Shown here: positions 1-8,477 of the stretch, piece after piece
How positions within the stretch are numbered: position 1 is the stretch's first letter
Layout: each line of letters starts with the position of its first letter
DNA from: Komagataeibacter melomenusus
GTDB lineage: Bacteria > Pseudomonadota > Alphaproteobacteria > Acetobacterales > Acetobacteraceae
Length of the DNA stretch: 36,448 nt
Reading direction: 5' to 3'
NCBI RefSeq assembly: GCF_013155395.1
Contig: NZ_JABJWC010000038.1
Coordinates: 1-36,448, forward strand
Notes under the pieces: model-generated
What the model was told of the DNA's origin: nothing
Databases searched by the model: none
Seen by the model: the letters and a program-made list of their open reading frames with translations, nothing else
Program-made: the position numbers and the translations under genes

Positions 1-55
1 GGCACAGCGGTTCCATTTTCGCCCATTGGGCATCCGTCAATATCAAGCGATCCAT
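1..55 (-). CDS. Transposase N-terminus, IS5-like (runs off left edge)
   Basis: An ATG at 55 on the minus strand opens a frame of 18 codons up to the window edge. It reads MDRLILTDAQWAKMEPLC. The LTDAQW.(K/R)(M/I)EPL pattern is the usual opening of the small transposases of the IS5 superfamily (DUF4096-type N-terminus), which are abundant in acetic acid bacteria. The DDE catalytic residues would lie beyond the window, so nothing can be said about whether the gene is intact. No clear Shine-Dalgarno sequence is seen. Assignment rests on this short motif and its position next to a plausible IS terminus. Confidence 0.6.
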   Translation of the reverse strand, partial: MDRLILTDAQWAKMEPLC

Positions 56-109
56 ATGCAGTTTAAAGCACATCAGGGACCTTGTGAAAAATCAATTCCA
101 AACAGACCC
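1..109 (-). mobile_element. End of an IS5-family-like insertion sequence (partial)
   Basis: The first ~109 bases read on the minus strand as the left end of an insertion sequence: a terminal stretch at about 87-109 that begins GGGTCTGTTTGG on the minus strand, a short leader, and then the start of a transposase at position 55. The other end lies outside the window, so the inverted repeat cannot be confirmed. TGA at 110-112 would fit the TNA target duplication used by part of the IS5 family, but this is inference. The element sits 39 bases downstream of the hydrolase stop codon and does not disrupt that gene. Confidence 0.6.
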
Positions 110-148
110 TGAAAAAAGCTTCACCAAAAACTTTTATCACTCAGGCTT

Positions 149-811
149 TTACAGCCAGTGCTCGAAAAAGCTCAGCGTGCGCTGCATGGCCAAGGTCGCG
201 GCGGCCTCGTTGTAGGATGGGCGATCGGGGCAGCCAAAGCCGTGGTCTGCGCCCTCATAGGTAAAGATCTCGATTTCCTCATGCGCGGCGCGGATGGCGT
301 TGACGTCGTGAGCCGGGATATGGGCATCCTCTGCGCCAAAATGCAGTTGCACGGGGCAGTTGGGCACCTGGCCCCGGGTCTCGGCAATGCCGCCGCCATA
401 CCATGCCACCGCTGCCGCGAACGCCCTGGTGTGGCACGCGGCCTCCCACGCCAGCTTGCCGCCCCAGCAGAAGCCCACGATGCCCTTCTTCTCGGTTGTC
501 AGCACATCGGCTGCGGCCACGAGGTCACGCAGCGCGTTCTCCTGCCCTACTTCAGCGCGCAGTTTCAGTCCTTCGTGCATGCCTGCGTTATCATAGGGCA
601 GGATGGCATCGCGCCGTGCGCGGTCGAACAGGGCCGGGGCAATGGCCTGATAGCCCTGGGCGGCAAAGGCGTCGCATACCGCGCGGATATAGGGGGTTAC
701 GCCAAATATTTCCTGCACCACCACCACGGCACGCGCCGCATCGGGCCGACCGGCGCGATAGGCGGAAAATGCATGCCCGTCCGCCGCGGTAACGCTTATG
801 ACTGCGCCCAT
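149..811 (-). CDS. Dienelactone hydrolase family protein
   Basis: A cytoplasmic alpha/beta hydrolase of about 220 residues, the normal size for the dienelactone hydrolase family, which opens lactone or ester bonds through a Cys-His-Asp triad. Numbering from the chosen ATG, the nucleophile is the Cys of GFCWGG (~115), the acid is the Asp of GAEDAHIP (~162) and the base is the His of ADHGFGC (~190). The QEIFG motif near residue 34 supplies the usual partner Glu. A longer reading from a TTG at 847 is open, but the ATG at 811 has a GGAG eight bases upstream and is preferred. The gene stands alone, facing away from groES and ending next to an insertion sequence. The natural substrate is unknown; many family members act on unrelated esters. 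Confidence 0.85.
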   Translation of the reverse strand: MGAVISVTAADGHAFSAYRAGRPDAARAVVVVQEIFGVTPYIRAVCDAFAAQGYQAIAPALFDRARRDAILPYDNAGMHEGLKLRAEVGQENALRDLVAAADVLTTEKKGIVGFCWGGKLAWEAACHTRAFAAAVAWYGGGIAETRGQVPNCPVQLHFGAEDAHIPAHDVNAIRAAHEEIEIFTYEGADHGFGCPDRPSYNEAAATLAMQRTLSFFEHWL

Positions 812-1115
812 GGTTTTCGCTCCATTCTTTGCTTCAGTGTCTGGCAAAGAATGATGCCGCCTGCCCCGACGTCAATATGAAACCCGCGTGATGGGCGACT
901 TTATGAGAATTCTTTCTGATGCAGGCGCGCACTGCCGGGCGGCGTGAAGGAATCGGCATGGCGGCGTGTCATGCATTGTAGGGAGGGCTGTTGCGCCGCT
1001 TTTGATGGGGCGCGGAGCACGTCATTAATCCATTGATATTAAAACATAAAATATGACATGGCCCCGTGCGGCCCTTTTGTGCGCGAATTCTGCGCCGTCT
1101 CGCTGTGCGCCATTC
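812..1115. other. Intergenic region between hydrolase and groES promoter
   Basis: About 300 bases separating two divergent genes. No open frame with a ribosome site was seen. The part from about 1021 to 1060 is AT-rich and probably carries the hydrolase promoter, but no convincing -35/-10 pair was identified. A small GGCC-loop-GGCC stem followed by CTTTT at about 1060-1080 is too short to call a terminator. Confidence 0.4.
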
Positions 1116-1144
1116 TTGACACCTGTAGGGGGGCTACCTATCTG
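1116..1144 (+). promoter_or_regulatory. groES promoter, possibly RpoH-type
   Basis: TTGACA (1116-1121) is followed after 17 bases by TATCTG (1139-1144), an acceptable sigma-70 promoter. The same bases also fit the alphaproteobacterial heat-shock pattern: CTTG at 1115-1118, 18 bases, then CCTATCT at 1137-1143, which matches CYTATNT. The predicted start of transcription falls at the beginning of the CIRCE operator, so HrcA bound there would block it. The match is seen directly; which sigma factor uses it is inference. Confidence 0.7.
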
Positions 1145-1148
1145 GTGT

Positions 1149-1175
1149 TTAGCACTCTCACGAGGGGAGTGCTAA
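1149..1175 (+). promoter_or_regulatory. CIRCE operator (HrcA binding site)
   Basis: Perfect inverted repeat TTAGCACTC (1149-1157), nine-base spacer, GAGTGCTAA (1167-1175). It is identical to the CIRCE consensus, the operator of the HrcA repressor of chaperonin genes. It lies just downstream of the predicted promoter and 82 bases before the groES start, so it would also form a stem-loop in the leader of the mRNA. Confidence 0.97.
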
Positions 1176-1257
1176 CGCGATGCGGCCTGGCGCGCGCGCC
1201 AACCGGTGGCGTTGCTTGATTCAAGGGCGTTACCTTTTAGAAGATTTGGAGCGATCC

Positions 1258-1548
1258 ATGACGAAATTTCGTCCCCTGCATGACCGTGTGGTCGTCCGTC
1301 GCCTTAAGAGCGAGGAAAAGACAGCAGGTGGTATCATCATCCCTGAGACCGCCAAGGAAAAGCCGATGGAAGGCGAGGTGATCTCGGTGGGGCCGGGTGC
1401 CCGTAACGAGCAGGGCCAGGTTGTGGCTCTCGACGTGAAGGCGGGCGACCGCGTCCTGTTCGGCAAGTGGTCGGGCACGGAAGTGACGATCAACGGTGAA
1501 GAACTGCTGATCATGAAGGAAAGCGACATCATGGGCGTGGTCGCCTGA
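1258..1548 (+). CDS. groES: Co-chaperonin GroES
   Basis: Ten-kilodalton co-chaperonin that caps the GroEL folding chamber in the cytoplasm. The 96-residue product has the usual length and features: an N-terminal [10 protein letters not shown] strand, the mobile loop around [17 protein letters not shown] (~residues 19-35) that contacts GroEL, the roof-loop region and a C-terminal ESDIMGVV strand. The frame is open further upstream to a possible start at 1180, but that lies inside the leader next to CIRCE. The ATG at 1258 has GGAG at 1247-1250 and gives the conserved N-terminus. It is the first gene of the groESL operon, 63 bases ahead of groEL, under the CIRCE/HrcA operator and possibly RpoH. 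Confidence 0.98.
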   Translation: MTKFRPLHDRVVVRRLKSEEKTAGGIIIPETAKEKPMEGEVISVGPGARNEQGQVVALDVKAGDRVLFGKWSGTEVTINGEELLIMKESDIMGVVA

Positions 1549-1575
1549 CCCACCCGCGCTTTTCGCACCGAGTAA

Positions 1576-3258
<1,683 letters not shown>

Positions 3259-3313
3259 TCCGGCGCCTGCGCACCCCGGCCCCAAGCTGCAGCACGGGGC
3301 CGGATGCCAGAAT

Positions 3314-3354
3314 AAAAAAGGGGGGAAGGGCCATTGGCCTTTTTCCCCTTTTTT
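3314..3354 (+). terminator. Rho-independent terminator of groESL
   Basis: A long hairpin with arms around 3314-3332 and 3336-3354: an A6-G run pairs with a C-T6 run and the stem closes with GGCC/GGCC around an ATT loop. Two G-U pairs and one mismatch interrupt the middle. The T-run at 3349-3354 ends the transcript. It lies 55 bases after the groEL stop. Confidence 0.85.
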
Positions 3355-3550
3355 CATGCCCGGCGCGTGCGATCATGTCGGGATCATTTGACACGGGTGC
3401 CCATTTCATGCTGCCCCTATGGGTGCACGAACGGCGTGGAAGTGGCAGGGTGTTTTCCGGATGCCCCGTTTTTTCATGGCGGTAAAGGCACACGCGCCCG
3501 GATTGCCGGTATTAGGACCGGCAAGGATGGCGCTGGAGAAGAGACTGGCT

Positions 3551-3754
3551 ATGGCTACCGGAAAAGTAAAATGGTTCAACGCAACCAAGGGTTTTGGCTT
3601 CATCATGCCTGATGATGGCGGCAAGGACGTGTTTGTGCACATCACGGCGGTGCAGGCTGCGGGCCTGCGTGGCCTGAACGAGGACCAGGCGGTCAGCTAC
3701 GACATCGCCATGGAGCGTGGCAAGGCTGCCGCGACCAACCTCAAGGCGCTCTGA
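3551..3754 (+). CDS. Cold-shock domain protein (CspA family)
   Basis: A 67-residue single-stranded nucleic-acid-binding protein of the CspA type. It begins MATGKVKWFNATKGFGFI, with RNP1 (KGFGFI, ~14-19) and RNP2 (DVFVHI, ~27-32), and contains the usual aromatic surface. Proteins of this family melt RNA structure in the cytoplasm and may respond to cold, growth phase or stress. A longer reading from about 3419 adds a stretch without family resemblance; the ATG at 3551 gives the conserved start, with a GGAGAAGAG purine run about ten bases upstream. The region 3355-3550 between the groEL terminator and this gene contains a TTGACA at 3388 but no clear -10 partner, so the promoter is unresolved. 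A long untranslated leader would be normal for this family. Confidence 0.95.
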   Translation: MATGKVKWFNATKGFGFIMPDDGGKDVFVHITAVQAAGLRGLNEDQAVSYDIAMERGKAAATNLKAL

Positions 3755-3762
3755 GGCGTCTG

Positions 3763-3779
3763 TCCCGCACAGCGCGGGA
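3763..3779. other. Small stem-loop between convergent genes
   Basis: TCCCGC (3763-3768), five-base loop, GCGGGA (3774-3779), between the stop codons of the cold-shock gene and the helicase. There is no T-run on either side, so it is not a typical intrinsic terminator, although its place between converging genes suggests some role in ending transcripts. Confidence 0.4.
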
Positions 3780-3796
3780 AGGGCAGGGAGACACGA

Positions 3797-6727
3797 TCAG
3801 GAAAGCTGGTCCGCGGATATATCCTGCGCCTGCAGGAAGGCCGTGATCTCCCGCGCCGCCGCACTCAGCCCGAGGCGGCGCACGGCCACCCCTTCGGGGA
3901 AGGCGGAAAGCAGGCGTGACGGGGTGCGCCGGTCCAGCAGGACGAACACACCCCTGTCCGCCCTGCTGCGGATCAGGCGGCCAAAGGCCTGGCGCAGGCG
4001 CAGGCGGGCAATCCTGTCATCAAAGCGCCCCGGCGCGCCACCAGACAGGTGAATGCGCCGCTCGCGGTGCAAAATATCGGGTCGTGGCCACGGCACGCGC
4101 TCGAAGGCGACAAGACGCAGGGCCTCGCCTGGCACATCCACCCCATCGCGCATCGCATCCGTGCCCAGCAGGCAGGCATTGCGCTCGCTGCGCATGATAT
4201 CGACCAGCGTTGCGTTATCCATCGGGTCCACATGCTGGGCAAACAGCGGCAGGCCCGCTTCCTCCAGCGGGGTCACGATGCGGCGGTACACCTCGCGCAG
4301 GCGCGATATGGCGGTAAACAGCCCCAGTGCCCCCCCGCCCGATGCCATGAACAGCGTGCGGTAGGCCCCGGCAAGGGCGGCCGGGTCGTCATGCGCCACA
4401 TCGGTGATGATGAAGGCCCGGCTCTGGCGCGCGTAATCAAACGGGCTGGGAAACGAGGCGCGTATGGCGGGCGAGGGCAGGTGGATCGCGCCTGAGCGTG
4501 CCTCGGCAGCGTCCCATGCGCGCTCGGCGCTGTCAGTGGTGTTGTCCTCGCCGCTTTCGTCGCGCAGCGTGGCGGAGGTGACCAGCACGCCATGCGCGGG
4601 GGCCGCCAGCACGCTGGCAAACGGAATGGTGGGGTCCAGCCAGTGGCGGTACAGCCCCACGTCGCGCTCGCCGGGGTTTTGCCCCTCGCGCCGGTCCATG
4701 CGGATGTAATCGATATATTGCGGCGTTTCGCCCCCCGTGGGCGGTTCGTTTGCCTGCATGCTGCCCAGCATGGCGCACCAGCCATCCACCCGCGCCAGTG
4801 CCCTGCGGCGGATGGAGCGGATGGCGGCGGCAATGCGCTCGCGCATGGGGGTGTCGAGCCAGTCGGCCTCGGTTTCCAGTGCTTCATCAAGGCGGGCGAC
4901 CAGCGTGCGCAATGGCTCGGCCAGCCGCCTGAGCGCACGTTCCAGCGCCTGTGCCGCCGCATGCAGCGATTCGGGCATGGGGTAAAGGTCGCATTCACTG
5001 TCGCTGCGGCGCGCGCCACCCTCGGGGCTGCCCTGCGTGCGGGCGAGCACCTGCTGGCGCAGTTCATGCAGTAGCGCCTCGGAGGGGTTGGAGAGCACCG
5101 GTTCCTCGCCCTCGGCGGGCACGCGCGCGGCCCGGTGTACCGGGTCAAGGGCGGCGAGGCGGGCCGACCAGCCCGGTGCTGGCAGGGCGCGGGCGGCCAT
5201 CAGCGCGGTATCGAGCGGGGTTTCGATGCGGGGAATGTTGGCCAGCAGGTCTTCAAGCCTGCGCCGCAGGCCGCGCGCGCGTGACCGCGCGCCTTCGGCA
5301 CCGAGCAGCCAGCGCCGCAGTTCGGCCGCCTCCAGCCCCGAGAGTTCAAGGGCGAAGGCGCTGTCCGCCGCATCGGCAATATGGTGGCCCTCATCCATGA
5401 TGTAGCGGGTGGGGGTGTTGTCCTCGTTGCTTGCCCCGGTGCCATCAAGCGCGTGCCATGCCGCCTGCGACATGACGAGCGCGTGGTTGGCGATCACGAG
5501 GTCCGCCGTGCGGGCGCGGCGGATGGAGTGCTCCACCATGCATTGCTGGTAATGCGGGCAGGCGCCATGGATGCACTCGCCCCGGCGGTCGGCAATGCCG
5601 GTCAGCAGCCCGCGCCCGAACAGGTCGGCAAACCAGCCGGGCAGGTCGCCGCCAAACAGGTCGCCATCGAGCGTATGCGCCGCCCACAGCGCCACCAGCG
5701 CCAGCCCGATGAGGCTGCCATCGCCCGCCTGCCCGCGTGAGAGCGCGATGTTCACGCTCTCCTCCATGTTGAGCAGGCACAGGTAGTTCTCGCGCCCCTT
5801 GCGCACCACCACATGGCTGCGGCGCACCGCCGGGTCAGGGTAGAGCCGCGCCAGTTCGGATTCGATCTGGCGTTGCAGGTGGCGGGTATAGGTGCTGATC
5901 CATACCGCCCCCCCGTTGCGCCGCGCCCAGATATTGGCCGGCGCCACGTAGCCCAGCGTCTTGCCGGTGCCGGTGCCGGCCTCGGCCAGCACCATGTGCG
6001 GGTCGCCCTGTGTGGCGCGCGGGGTGAAGGCGCGGGCGGCAACGTGGCTGAATGCCTCCTGCGCCGGGCGGTGCTCGGCCCCTTCGCCAATGATCTCGCG
6101 CAGATGCGCCTGCGCTTCCTCCCCGCTCACCGGATGGGCTGCGGGGGCGGGGCGTGGGGCGGTTTCCTCCCATTTGGGCAGGCGGGTCCAGACCTTGAGC
6201 GCCTCGTTGGGCTGGATCATGCCTGCGGGCAGCTTCCCGTCATCCTTCAGCCCCAGTGCGGCGCAGACCGATGGTCCCCACGCCCACCCGGCCTTGCGCA
6301 TGCGCCACGCCAGGGCCGCGCGGATGCCGCCCTCGGGCGTGTTGCGCAGGCGGGCGATGCGGCCGAGCATCTCGAAGGCAAGGTCGGGCAGCAGGTCGGC
6401 CTCGGGGGCGTCGAGCCTGTCCGCCGCAAGCCCGAGCGCCATGCCCAGCCCGCGCGCGGTGGGCGGGGCCGCATGGGCGGGCAGGGTGAAGGCGAAGAGT
6501 TCCAGCAGGTCCAGCCACGGGCAGGGGCGCGGGGGCGGTGGCAGGTCGAGCCTGCGCGCGATGGCTGGCGCGTGGATGACCATGGGCGCGGGCCAGTGCG
6601 GCAGTTCACGGCGGATGTCGGCGGCCTGCATGGACAGGATTTCCCCATCCGGTGTGAGCACCGACCAGGCGCCGTGCCGGGGAAGGATCGCCGGGGCGCT
6701 GTCCGGCAGGGGCGGGGTGTCTGGCAT
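3797..6727 (-). CDS. DinG/XPD-type ATP-dependent DNA helicase with Fe-S cluster motif
   Basis: A superfamily 2 helicase of about 976 residues, related to DinG and XPD, which unwind DNA 5'-3' and resolve unusual structures. Motif I is GTGTGKT (~251-257). The first Cys of an iron-sulphur cluster lies in RENYLCLL and three more in CIHGACPHYQQC. The Walker B box is DEGH, motif III is LVTSATL, and motif VI is QAFGRLIRS near the C-terminus. The first ~190 residues look like a worn-down DEDDh exonuclease domain (a WLDLLELFAFTLP segment resembles the exonuclease LDTLELARLLLP block) without visible catalytic acids. The frame is also open from a TTG at 6736; the ATG at 6727 is chosen, though neither has a good ribosome site. 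It is divergent from lysK and converges on the cold-shock gene. Confidence 0.9.
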   Translation of the reverse strand: MPDTPPLPDSAPAILPRHGAWSVLTPDGEILSMQAADIRRELPHWPAPMVIHAPAIARRLDLPPPPRPCPWLDLLELFAFTLPAHAAPPTARGLGMALGLAADRLDAPEADLLPDLAFEMLGRIARLRNTPEGGIRAALAWRMRKAGWAWGPSVCAALGLKDDGKLPAGMIQPNEALKVWTRLPKWEETAPRPAPAAHPVSGEEAQAHLREIIGEGAEHRPAQEAFSHVAARAFTPRATQGDPHMVLAEAGTGTGKTLGYVAPANIWARRNGGAVWISTYTRHLQRQIESELARLYPDPAVRRSHVVVRKGRENYLCLLNMEESVNIALSRGQAGDGSLIGLALVALWAAHTLDGDLFGGDLPGWFADLFGRGLLTGIADRRGECIHGACPHYQQCMVEHSIRRARTADLVIANHALVMSQAAWHALDGTGASNEDNTPTRYIMDEGHHIADAADSAFALELSGLEAAELRRWLLGAEGARSRARGLRRRLEDLLANIPRIETPLDTALMAARALPAPGWSARLAALDPVHRAARVPAEGEEPVLSNPSEALLHELRQQVLARTQGSPEGGARRSDSECDLYPMPESLHAAAQALERALRRLAEPLRTLVARLDEALETEADWLDTPMRERIAAAIRSIRRRALARVDGWCAMLGSMQANEPPTGGETPQYIDYIRMDRREGQNPGERDVGLYRHWLDPTIPFASVLAAPAHGVLVTSATLRDESGEDNTTDSAERAWDAAEARSGAIHLPSPAIRASFPSPFDYARQSRAFIITDVAHDDPAALAGAYRTLFMASGGGALGLFTAISRLREVYRRIVTPLEEAGLPLFAQHVDPMDNATLVDIMRSERNACLLGTDAMRDGVDVPGEALRLVAFERVPWPRPDILHRERRIHLSGGAPGRFDDRIARLRLRQAFGRLIRSRADRGVFVLLDRRTPSRLLSAFPEGVAVRRLGLSAAAREITAFLQAQDISADQLS

Positions 6728-6790
6728 GGTCGTCAATGATATAGGGTACGCGCGGGCAGATGTCGCCCGCCGTGTGTCATGCCATTCTTA

Positions 6791-6819
6791 TTGCTGTACC
6801 CCAGGGTGTGGAATAGGAT
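6791..6819 (+). promoter_or_regulatory. Candidate lysK operon promoter
   Basis: TTGCTG (6791-6796) and TAGGAT (6814-6819) are separated by exactly 17 bases. Transcription would start near 6826. That leaves a short leader before the ATG at 6860 and makes the GTG at 6830 an unlikely start. Sequence match only. Confidence 0.4.
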
Positions 6820-6859
6820 GGATTGACCCGTGCCCTTCCTGTCCATAGCTTGCCGGTCC

Positions 6860-8467
6860 ATGTCAGAACAGCATCCTGCCCTTATCTCGCCCCTTCCCAA
6901 GTCCTGGCCGTTCGAGGAGGCCGCCAAACTGTCCGCGCATGTTGGCGCGCGCGCGGTGACGGCCGATAAACCCGTACTGCTGGAAACCGGCTATGGCCCG
7001 TCGGGCCTGCCGCATATCGGCACGTTTGGCGAGGTGGCGCGCACGTCATGGGTTAGGCAGGCGTTTACGAAGCTGACCGGCCTGCCCACGCGGCTGCTGG
7101 CCTTCTCCGATGATATGGACGCCCTGCGCAAGGTGCCTGAGAACGTGCCCAACCAGGAGATGCTGCGCCAGTATATCGGCAAGCCGCTCTCGCGCGTGCC
7201 CGATCCGTTTGGCACGCATGAATCCTTTGCCGCCCACAACAATGCCCGCCTGCGCTCGTTTCTTGATGGCTTCGGGTTTGATTACGAATTCGCGTCTTCC
7301 ACGCAGTATTATGAAGGCGGGCGTTTTGACGCGGCGCTGAAGCGGGTGCTGGAGGTGCATGACCAGATCGTGGCCGTGATTGCCCCCACGCTGGGCGAGG
7401 AACGCCGCGCCACCTATTCTCCCGTGCTGCCCATCCACCCGCGCACGGGGCAGGTGATGCAGGTGAAGATGGACGCCATCGACCCTGTGGCAGGCACCGT
7501 GCGCTGGACCGATGAAGAAGGTGAAACCTTCGAGACGCCGGTAACCGGCGGCCACGCCAAGATGCAGTGGAAGGCCGACTGGGCCATGCGCTGGTATGCG
7601 CTGGGCGTTGACTACGAAATGTCGGGCAAGGACCTGATCGACAGCGTGCGCCTGTCTGGCAAGATCTGCCGCATCCTTGGCGGCCAGCCGCCCGCGGGGC
7701 TGACCTACGAGCTGTTCCTGGACCAGAACGGGCAGAAGATTTCCAAGTCGAAGGGTAACGGCATCTCGGTTGAGGAATGGCTGCGCTATGCCCCGCCCGA
7801 AAGCCTTGGCCAGTACATGTTCAACGCGCCGCAGCGCGCCAAGCGGCTGTTCTTTGATGTCATTCCCAAGGCGACGGATGAATACCTGGCCCATGTGGGC
7901 AAGGCCCGCGCCATGGAGCCTGCCGACCCCGCGCTGCTGACCAACCCGGCCTGGTTCATCCACAAGGGTGCGATCCCGGCTGATGCGGGCAGCCCGGTCA
8001 CGTTTGGCATGTTGCTCAACCTTGCCTCGGTCGCCAATGCCGAGACGCCGGATGTGCTGTGGAAGTTCATCCAGCGCTATGACGCTAATGCCACGCCCGA
8101 AAGCTGCCCCATGCTGGCGCGGCTGGTGGAATATGCCATCGTCTACTACGCCGATTTCGTGCGCCCCACCAAGCAGTACCGTGCGCCTGACGCACATGAG
8201 CGCAAGGCGCTGGCTGACCTGGCCCAGGCCCTGCGCGGCATGGAAGGTGGCGATGTCAGCCCCGATGCCTGCCAGAACCTTGTGTTCGAGATTGGCAAGA
8301 CCCATGGCTTCGAGCCGCTGCGCGCGTGGTTCGGCTGCCTGTATGAAGTGCTGCTGGGCCAGAAGGAAGGCCCGCGCTTTGGCATTTTTGTCGCCCTTTA
8401 TGGCGTGGCGGAAACCGTGGCCCTGATCGAGGCCGCCCTGACCCGCGCCGAGGGAACAGCGGCCTAA
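6860..8467 (+). CDS. lysK: Lysyl-tRNA synthetase, class I
   Basis: Charges tRNA-Lys with lysine using ATP. The 535-residue protein is the class I (archaeal-type) enzyme, found in many alphaproteobacteria in place of the class II LysS. It shows the Rossmann-fold HIGH-type motif ([10 protein letters not shown], ~49-58) and KMSKS-type motif (KISKSKG, ~293-299), with an alpha-helical anticodon-binding region after residue ~370. The reading can be extended to a GTG at 6830 with an AGGA upstream. The ATG at 6860 is preferred because the extension adds no family-like residues and the likely promoter ends just before it, but its ribosome site is weak. It is the first gene of a tight run: the next start is 10 bases after its stop. 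Confidence 0.95.
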   Translation: MSEQHPALISPLPKSWPFEEAAKLSAHVGARAVTADKPVLLETGYGPSGLPHIGTFGEVARTSWVRQAFTKLTGLPTRLLAFSDDMDALRKVPENVPNQEMLRQYIGKPLSRVPDPFGTHESFAAHNNARLRSFLDGFGFDYEFASSTQYYEGGRFDAALKRVLEVHDQIVAVIAPTLGEERRATYSPVLPIHPRTGQVMQVKMDAIDPVAGTVRWTDEEGETFETPVTGGHAKMQWKADWAMRWYALGVDYEMSGKDLIDSVRLSGKICRILGGQPPAGLTYELFLDQNGQKISKSKGNGISVEEWLRYAPPESLGQYMFNAPQRAKRLFFDVIPKATDEYLAHVGKARAMEPADPALLTNPAWFIHKGAIPADAGSPVTFGMLLNLASVANAETPDVLWKFIQRYDANATPESCPMLARLVEYAIVYYADFVRPTKQYRAPDAHERKALADLAQALRGMEGGDVSPDACQNLVFEIGKTHGFEPLRAWFGCLYEVLLGQKEGPRFGIFVALYGVAETVALIEAALTRAEGTAA

Positions 8468-8477
8468 GGGCCTGCCC

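Noticed and set aside
3388..3423. TTGACA and a TATGGG upstream of the cold-shock gene as a promoter
   Set aside because: The spacing is about 24 bases, too long for a normal promoter, and no better -10 was found.
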